From Ipomoea triloba (taxonomy: Eukaryota; Streptophyta; Magnoliopsida; Solanales; Convolvulaceae), in contig NC_044924.1 of the NCBI RefSeq assembly GCF_003576645.1, positions 1,139,490 to 1,203,489 on the forward strand: 64,000 nucleotides of DNA. Reading direction: 5' to 3'. The translations under genes were made by a program, and so were the position numbers. The notes beneath the pieces are model-generated. The model was not told the origin of the DNA and ran no database searches. It saw nothing but the letters and a program-made list of their open reading frames with translations. This document shows positions 57,832 to 64,000 of this stretch, piece after piece; positions within the stretch are counted from its first letter, which is position 1, and each line of letters starts with the position of its first letter.

Positions 57832-59274
57832 TTACCTTTTTTCTGATTCAGCTGAAGACTTTTTCTTCTTCTTGAGAGAAAGTGGATTCAGGTTCTGCAC
57901 AACACAATACATAGCATAGCCATACAATGATTACATACAGTAGCATGCACATAGAAAAGTGAAGACCAAGAAAATTTAGATGATCTAAAATAGTGAGTTC
58001 TAAAATATTACACATTATTATTGTATATGGTAGTTGAATAAATCAAAAGGGAAATTATAGTCAAAAGACCCCAAATTATTGACAAGAATTTATAGTTCAA
58101 ATAAGTCCTACCTTGGTTTCTATTCTTTTTTCTTTTTTTTCACATTCTGGACCTCTAAGCCATGACCTTCCTCTTCTTCACTTGCTCCTTCATCAGACAA
58201 TTCATCATCAGACCATTCATAATCAGACCATTCATCATCAGAGCATTTCCTCTTTTTCTCTATGTCAGTCACTCGTTCGAGAAATAAAGCTTTCCCAACT
58301 GGATATATAATAGAAACTCCATATATCTGCCACCACATAAAAGTTAGGTTAAAATTCGAAAGCTATTTAAAACAAACTAACTCTGCCCATCAATAAAATA
58401 ACATATCAATCTTTACACATATGATTGTGGCTATGAAGACAAAAAATCTAGAAAGATAGTTTTTAAGGAAAATTTTGTGAACAATCCAAGTCTAGAGATG
58501 TGATACTACTATCAAATTAGTACTAAATGGTTCAGCCTATACATCAGCCTTCATATTTCAGAATTTTTACTCACTAAATTTAAGATTAAGCTTTGAAGCA
58601 ACTGACAAGTCAAAAAGCACAGTTCAACAACCTGCCGAAGCCCTTCCAGTACATAAGGATCCCGTGAAGCAACATAAAAGTTCTCCAGATTGTTTCTCTC
58701 AACGACTTCACGTACGCAACTTCCACCATCGATGGGTATCTCATGATCACATCTGTAACAAATAAAGACCAGAGCTTTAGGTGCTGTATTCAGTCAGTTT
58801 CAAAGCTACAACTCCATCGTCACATATTCAATTGCAGAAAAACACATTAATTATAATAGGTAAACATTAAAGGTTTACCTTACAGTTAAAAGGCTACTAG
58901 CTGCATCGAGTGTCATAGGATAGGTGTGTCGAAGGATTCTCTTCAACTTTGAGCTCTTCAACTCTTCAACGACACATCTGCAAACCCATAAATAAATAAA
59001 TAAATAAAATTAAACACAAAACTACAAGCTACTTCCCCCAAAAAAAAAAAAAAAAACAATTTTGAGTATCAGACCTGGTAGTGAAAAGTCTCACTGGAGC
59101 ACCAAGAGTATTGGCAAGAGCAGTATGAGCCGGTGTCATTTTATAGACAAGCAAATGGTGCATAAACATGCCATCACATAGAACCTTATAAAAACCAAAA
59201 CAAGCCGGTGTTATTTGACGGGCAAGCAAATGTTGCAGAAAATTACGATGGCGCGTCTGCTTTTTCACTTTCAT
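57832..59274 (-). CDS. UTP23: UTP23-type PIN-domain rRNA-processing protein, with altered N-terminus
   Basis: Five exons on the minus strand: 59274-59075, 58977-58879, 58752-58632, 58326 to about 58144, and 57894-57832; about 221 residues. Family signatures are MKVKKQTRHR, ACFGFYKVLCDG, TPAHTALANTLGAPVRLFTTR, RCVVEELK, VRCDHE, NFYVASRD and the basic tail NPLSLKKKKK. UTP23 belongs to the Fcf1/UTP24 PIN group and acts in the small-subunit processome in the nucleolus, removing snR30-type RNA. Exon 1 carries an in-frame internal duplication (FLQHLLARQITPA resembles FMHHLLVYKMTPA) where the family normally has a short different stretch. Exon 4 has an acidic SDDEWSDYEWSDDE run. Its donor is uncertain: GTGAAA at 58143 keeps the frame into the last exon; reading on instead meets TAG at 58122-58120. 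Could be a working gene or a decaying copy. Confidence 0.78.
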
Positions 59275-59558
59275 CTTTTACACACAAACAAAAAAAAAAA
59301 AGACAATAATTTTAATATTCTAGAAGCAAAGAGCATAGCCTAACAACAAATTATAAAGCTAATAAAAGAATCAATCTTTATAAAATAAGAAAAAAAAATT
59401 GAGTCTTTGGTCGGCAGAGAGCAGACACAACAATACAAATTGATGAAGCCTCCCGAGAAGATAGAAAGAAGAAAGGGAATACCTTAATTCGTCGACGTGC
59501 TTTTGGGAGGTCAGAACTCAGAAGAAGACAACCGCAGAACGGCGACAGGAAAAGTTAT

Positions 59559-59639
59559 GTAAGAATGAATTGGGCGTAGCAGTAATTATAGTGGTTATTG
59601 TAAGAATGAATTGGGCGTAGCAGTAATTATAGTAATTAG
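59559..59639. repeat. 41-bp tandem duplication in the UTP23 promoter
   Basis: GTAAGAATGAATTGGGCGTA begins at 59559 and again at 59600; both copies continue GCAGTAATTATAGT. Confidence 0.92.
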
Positions 59640-59733
59640 GTCAGGTCTACTGGGGTTTTTGTATTCTAAACATATTCAAACTCATTATTTATATTCATAA
59701 TGGGATTCTATCTTTTCGTTCTCATTCGCAAAT

Positions 59734-60095
59734 TATGCTATTGATCCGAGTCCACGTCGAAAGGTGGACTCATATCCATATTCACAATAGTCCACATTAC
59801 AAGGTGGACTTATGTACATATTCACATCAATTTAAAAACTCAATGTTCACAATTTTAGAATTTTATATTCACAATTTTAAATCTCAATATACAAAATTAC
59901 ATTACTCAATATTCACAATTCTTGAATTTTATATTCACAAATTTATTATATAAATTCAAAAATTGTGTTATAATATTGAATATAAAGTTATGAAATTGTA
60001 AACATAGAGTTCTAAAACTGTGAACATAAAGTACTAAAATTGTGAATATGTATTTAGGTCCACCTTGCAGAGTGGACCCTGGTCCATGGCATAAC
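59734..60095. mobile_element. Non-autonomous inverted-repeat element with GTCCAC ends
   Basis: The left end TTATGCTATTGATCCGAGTC (then AAGGTGGACT) is mirrored by the right end (GTCCACCTTGCAGAG, then GGTCCATGGCATAAC as complement), giving imperfect terminal repeats of about 40 bp. The interior is a run of TTCACAATTTTA-type motifs. Degenerate relatives lie around 29349-29478 and 34020-34240. No target duplication was established. Confidence 0.6.
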
Positions 60096-60627
60096 AATCG
60101 GTTCTCATCAGTCAAACTAGGTTCTGCCCAAATGTTAAATAATTAAAGGAATATCTTTTGGGCTTGATCCAATTTATCCTTAAGCTACCTATTAAAATTC
60201 TTTATAAAGGGTTAAATAAGTCCATAAACTTTAATTGAAAAGTCAATTAGGCCTTTAATCTTTTAAAATGTCCAATTACACATTTTAACATGTTATATCG
60301 GTAATTGACCAGTTATTACAAATCATCCCCAGTCAAACCGTTGCCGGTCGCCTTCTTCGGTGGAAGACGTGGAACTCCGGTAAAAACTGTTCGCCTTCTT
60401 CATGAAAAGTGACCAAATTTGGACTTGGTCCCAATAATCGTTCATCAATATCGTACATCATCCATTCGAAACAACAATTTTGGAAATTTCGTTGATAGTG
60501 GTTTGCTAACACCATTATCTGATATGAGTAATGATGCGTTAGATAGACTGGTATTTAAATTTTTAATCCTTGATTAATATATCTTTATATATTATATATT
60601 TTAAATAGTGTTTTACCCGTGCGATAT
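60096..60627. other. Intergenic, nothing recognised
   Basis: AT-rich spacer; the minus-strand open frame at 60333-60515 is short and resembles no known protein. Confidence 0.5.
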
Positions 60628-61213
60628 AAAATAAACGCGAATCCGGCTATGGGTGGACTCAGGCTCGCCGCCACGAATCACGTCGTTGTTAGGTATCGGT
60701 ATCGGTATTCCGGTGGAGTTTCGAAGAAGATCGAAAAACAATTCTATTAAGACTTAGAGCACCCTTATCAATGGTTTATTCTTGGGATAATGTCAGAAAT
60801 ATGCCAACAAAGCAAGAGAGAGAATAGGAGAGAGAATGGTATTGGTTCATCTGCAAGCAGCGGTTCACTTATGTTTAATTATTATATTTTTTAAAAAAAC
60901 TTATATTTGTTTTTTTCAAAATGACACCTACAATCCTTCAACAGCATCAAGTACAAATTGAATAATAGACATTGCTGAATTCAATAACCTAAATTTCTTG
61001 TATTCGCATGCTAAAATAATACAAGGAATTTTAGTATTAATTTTTTTTTATAACAATTATCAATTCTAGCATAATTTGAAATTTAAAAGAAAAAAAAACG
61101 ACAATAAGCAAAAATCGTGCACATATGCCAAACTTGTTTTATCCAAAACTTTTACCACTTATGTTGTTTTTGAAAATAATTTTCGTTTTTCATTTACAAT
61201 TTTTAAATACTTT
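60628..61213 (+). repeat. Duplicated flank segment, copy B (right of UTP23)
   Basis: Matches copy A in two blocks (60630-60757 and 60914-61213). Copy B has an extra TCGGTATCGGTATTCCGG stretch in the first block. Confidence 0.85.
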
Positions 61214-61942
61214 CATTTTTTTACCATTTTTTTTTAATTTTGTATTTTACCACGGGTAATCTCCCATTTCCTACAAGTTATTCACATTTTCGCCAAATTT
61301 GCTATTATTATTATTAAATACGCTAGTAGGGCAAATTCTACATGAAAATCTACGCATTTGTCTTGTGTTGACAAAAAGGGACTATTTTACCCTTAAATTT
61401 CACGACACAGACAACAGATAACGAGAGGAATATGATCAGTCAAAATTTGAAATTCGAAAGATTACAATTGATCAATTTAAAAGTTAAGAACTAAATGTGA
61501 CGGAATCACAAAACTCGTATGACCTGAGATGACATTAATTCTGTATTTAAAATATCAAAAAAAGCTGCTGAACAAATGCAAGAGAATCCGAAACGACGAC
61601 ACCTTATTAATTGTTGTTTTTCGGTTTGGGTAAAAGCTTGCTGAAATGATTTAAATGTTGGGTGTTAAAAGTATAAAAAAAAAAAAGAAAAAAAGGCAGG
61701 AAAATGGGCGCGTTTGTTCAAAAACGGTGGACTGCCGGTCCTACGTCGCTCGGACCCACCTAAGCTGGTCTGCTCCTGGCCCCGCGTTTGCCTGTCTCTC
61801 TCAGCTTGGTTGGCTCTCTTTTTCTCTCTCCACATATTATATATCATCATATACTCCGTATATCATCACATATACATATACATACATTTTGTATACGCCT
61901 ACCTGGTACTTCTGCTAGTGAGAGAAAGTCCAAAAGACAACC
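61214..61942. other. Upstream region of the B3-domain gene
   Basis: Holds an A-rich run at 61675-61694 and, from about 61700, a GC-richer CT-rich leader-like region with a TATATATCATC stretch near 61838. Probably promoter plus 5' UTR of the following gene; exact start not determined. Confidence 0.5.
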
Positions 61943-63978
61943 ATGGAAACTAAGCACTCGAATGTTAAACAACGAACTGACTCCGAAATCTGTTCGCACA
62001 AAGTACGGATTTCTCATTCCCTGTCCACATCGACGCCCGCAGCTTCTTCCTCTAAGGTCTCTGTCTCTATACATTTTTTACTTTTCTTTTATACATATAC
62101 ACACACGCGACTATTCAATACATGCATATATTATATATATACATATATACACGACTGTTTCCGCCTTTAAGTTACTTTCGTTATTGATCGTTTGTGGTTT
62201 TACCTGTTGCGTTGCAGACTAAGAGGAAGATGCCATTGGAGAGCAAGGAAAAGCTAGCTTCTAAAAAGCCTAAAATTCTCAAATCTAAGGCTAAACAAGT
62301 AAAAAATCTTTCTAGATTATGCTTTTGCTTTAAGGATCTGCGTGAGTTTATGCTGTGTTTCTGTATTTTGAGTTCTGTTTTGCATAGATTTGTTGTTTGT
62401 GTGATGCGTGTTCCTTTTGGTTTTGTGTAGCAGTGTTGATGATTCTTAATTTCTTATGTATTGTGGTAATCTTAGGATGTTTTGAATTAGGATTAGTGGA
62501 GAATCATTGGGAGCAATCAATGTTAGACTGGTTATTTGGAGCAATGAATGTTAGGTTTGATTGGTGAGACAGGACAACATTTGGAACCCTAATTTTTTGG
62601 GAAAGGGAAAAACTCGAACTGTGTCGTGTTCCTAATGATCAAGTAACTGATATACCTTAGCGAATACGGCTATGTCCTATGACGTGGAAGTTCTTCAAAA
62701 GCACGCTTCCATGACTATGCACGGTCTTTTAAATATGAATGCAAATGTGATTCAACATAAACGCTTCGCGTTTCTGTCAAGTGAGTTGTCTGAAGAGGTA
62801 GAAATGGTAAAGTAGTCATTTGAGAGAACTTGAAAGTTTGTTGTAGCGGTCCGGAGCTAGTGGTATCGTTCCATTGGATACGTTTCAAGGATTATTTATA
62901 GAAGACAAGTGTTGAAGCAAAATTGTCTGTTCTACATTAAATACTTCTAACTTGAGAGAACTTGAATTGTCGTTCTAGGCATCTGAAGCCAGTGGTGTCG
63001 TTCCATTGGATGCGTTTCAAGCATTATTTTTAGAAGCAAAGTTTAGAAGAAAAATTTGCCATACTGTCACATACTTCTAACTTGCTACAGATGTTACGGA
63101 GCGTTTATACCTCTGTACTGGCAAGTTGCAAATATTGCGCTCTTAAAATCATTCTCTTATTACAGCATTTGAAAATGTTGCGTGTCATAGAGTACTGTTT
63201 TTTGGGGGTGTATTAATCTACATCGCAATCATAGTATGCATTTCAACATCTCCTAGCTTGTATTCTTGGTAATTTTACAAATATTTGAGTGATTGTTTGA
63301 ATTGGTTCACATGTTTTAGATGAAGAATTTACTGCTGTTAAATTCTAGGAATGACAAGAAATTATTTGCTTTGTTGAACAGGAAAAATCTAATAATCGCA
63401 AAAAATCAGAGAGGTGAGCAGTTTTAGTATTCAACCTTAACCACCACATCCTCTGCCTTCTTTTTCCTTTCCTGTATTTTGAGTTTTGATTCCCGTTGAA
63501 GGTAACACATGAATAATTTCCCAATTTGGTCATGTAGCATTAAACGAAAAAGGGCAACAGTTAGTGACATGTACGATGATGTTGAAGCTAAGTTCTCTGT
63601 TTTGGAGCGAGCAGAAAGGGTGCTGTCGAGCCTGTCAGATGAATTCCCTAGCTTTATAAAGTGTATGCTGCCATCAAATGTTGCTCATGGGTTTTGGCTG
63701 GTAATCCTTGAATGATTTTTCCTGTCATTTTTTTTTTTTAAAATATTCGTCTAACTTCCCTCCAATGACAGCATCTTCCGAAGGCATTCTGTGACATTTA
63801 TCTACCGACTTGTGACACCAATATTATATTGGTAGATGAATGGGGAAATGAATACAAAACGTCTTATCTTCTGGAAAGGCATGGATTAAGCGCTGGCTGG
63901 AGAGCATTTTCAATCTCTCACAGATTACTCAAAGGAGATATTTTGATCTTTCGTCTGATTGAGCCATGCAAACTAAAG
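61943..63978 (+). CDS. B3 DNA-binding domain protein (5' part, continues past the window)
   Basis: Five exons visible: 61943-62056, 62218-62298, 63382-63413, 63538-63700 and 63772-63978; 199 residues so far, ending at a donor GTAACT with the frame open. The start is the first ATG, in ACCATGG context. The N-terminal part is Ser/Lys-rich with nuclear-signal-like clusters (KRK, KKPK, IKRKRA). From FPSFIKCMLPSNVAHGFWL onwards it is a B3 domain: HLPKAFCDIYLP, DEWGNEY, LSAGWRAFSISHRLLKGD and ILIFRLIEP match the plant group of At3g19184/At5g42700-like B3 proteins. These are nuclear DNA-binding proteins with mostly unknown targets. Intron 2 is long (about 1.08 kb) and holds two diverged copies of a segment ending GTTCCATTGGATNCGTTTCA (near 62868 and 63000). 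Confidence 0.9.
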
Positions 63979-64000
63979 GTAACTTTTCACAGTTTTTCTA

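Overview
This is a plant nuclear genome window, almost certainly from a core eudicot. The evidence is spliceosomal genes with GT-AG introns, AT-rich intergenic DNA full of small DNA transposons, and plant-specific gene families: KRP cyclin-kinase inhibitors, CDPK-related kinases, plant B3 proteins, DUF1645 and an organelle presequence protease with a transit peptide. An asterid such as Ipomoea (Convolvulaceae) is a guess from the general look of the repeats, including a recurring TACTCCGTA motif; the window does not prove it. The first 496 bases are an assembly gap.

Layout, left to right. A tRNA-Ile(AAU) lies just after the gap. Then come a cyclophilin-40 gene (+, 8 coding exons), an ARMC6-type armadillo-repeat gene (-, 8 exons, one GC-AG intron), and about 7.5 kb without genes. 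That gene-poor stretch holds a LINE remnant and a three-level nested transposon stack. A CDPK-related kinase (+, 11 exons) converges on a single-exon domesticated PIF/Harbinger transposase gene of the ALP1 type (-). A DUF1645 gene (-) and a NodH-like membrane sulfotransferase (-, 6 exons) follow. Next is a cluster of three intronless class I carboxylesterases (+), two of them a recent tandem duplicate. The presequence protease PreP (+, 19 exons), a KRP/ICK CDK inhibitor (+, 4 exons), a UTP23-type PIN-domain ribosome-biogenesis gene (-, 5 exons, with an unusual N-terminus) and the 5' part of a B3-domain gene (+, running off the right edge) complete the window.

These are mostly independent housekeeping or regulatory genes that do not form a pathway. 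The only functional cluster is the carboxylesterase array. No virus, toxin, CRISPR or prokaryote-type system was seen.

The most informative non-genic signals are transposons whose target-site duplications can be read directly. They are two Tourist-type MITEs (TTA/TAA), two MULE-type MITEs (9-bp duplications), a hAT element (8-bp duplication) and a LINE (24-bp duplication). There is also a 579-bp foldback element, and a 1.2-kb AT-rich element with perfect 19-bp inverted ends. Exon boundaries were derived by hand from splice signals and reading-frame continuity; in every completed gene the summed exon length is a multiple of three.
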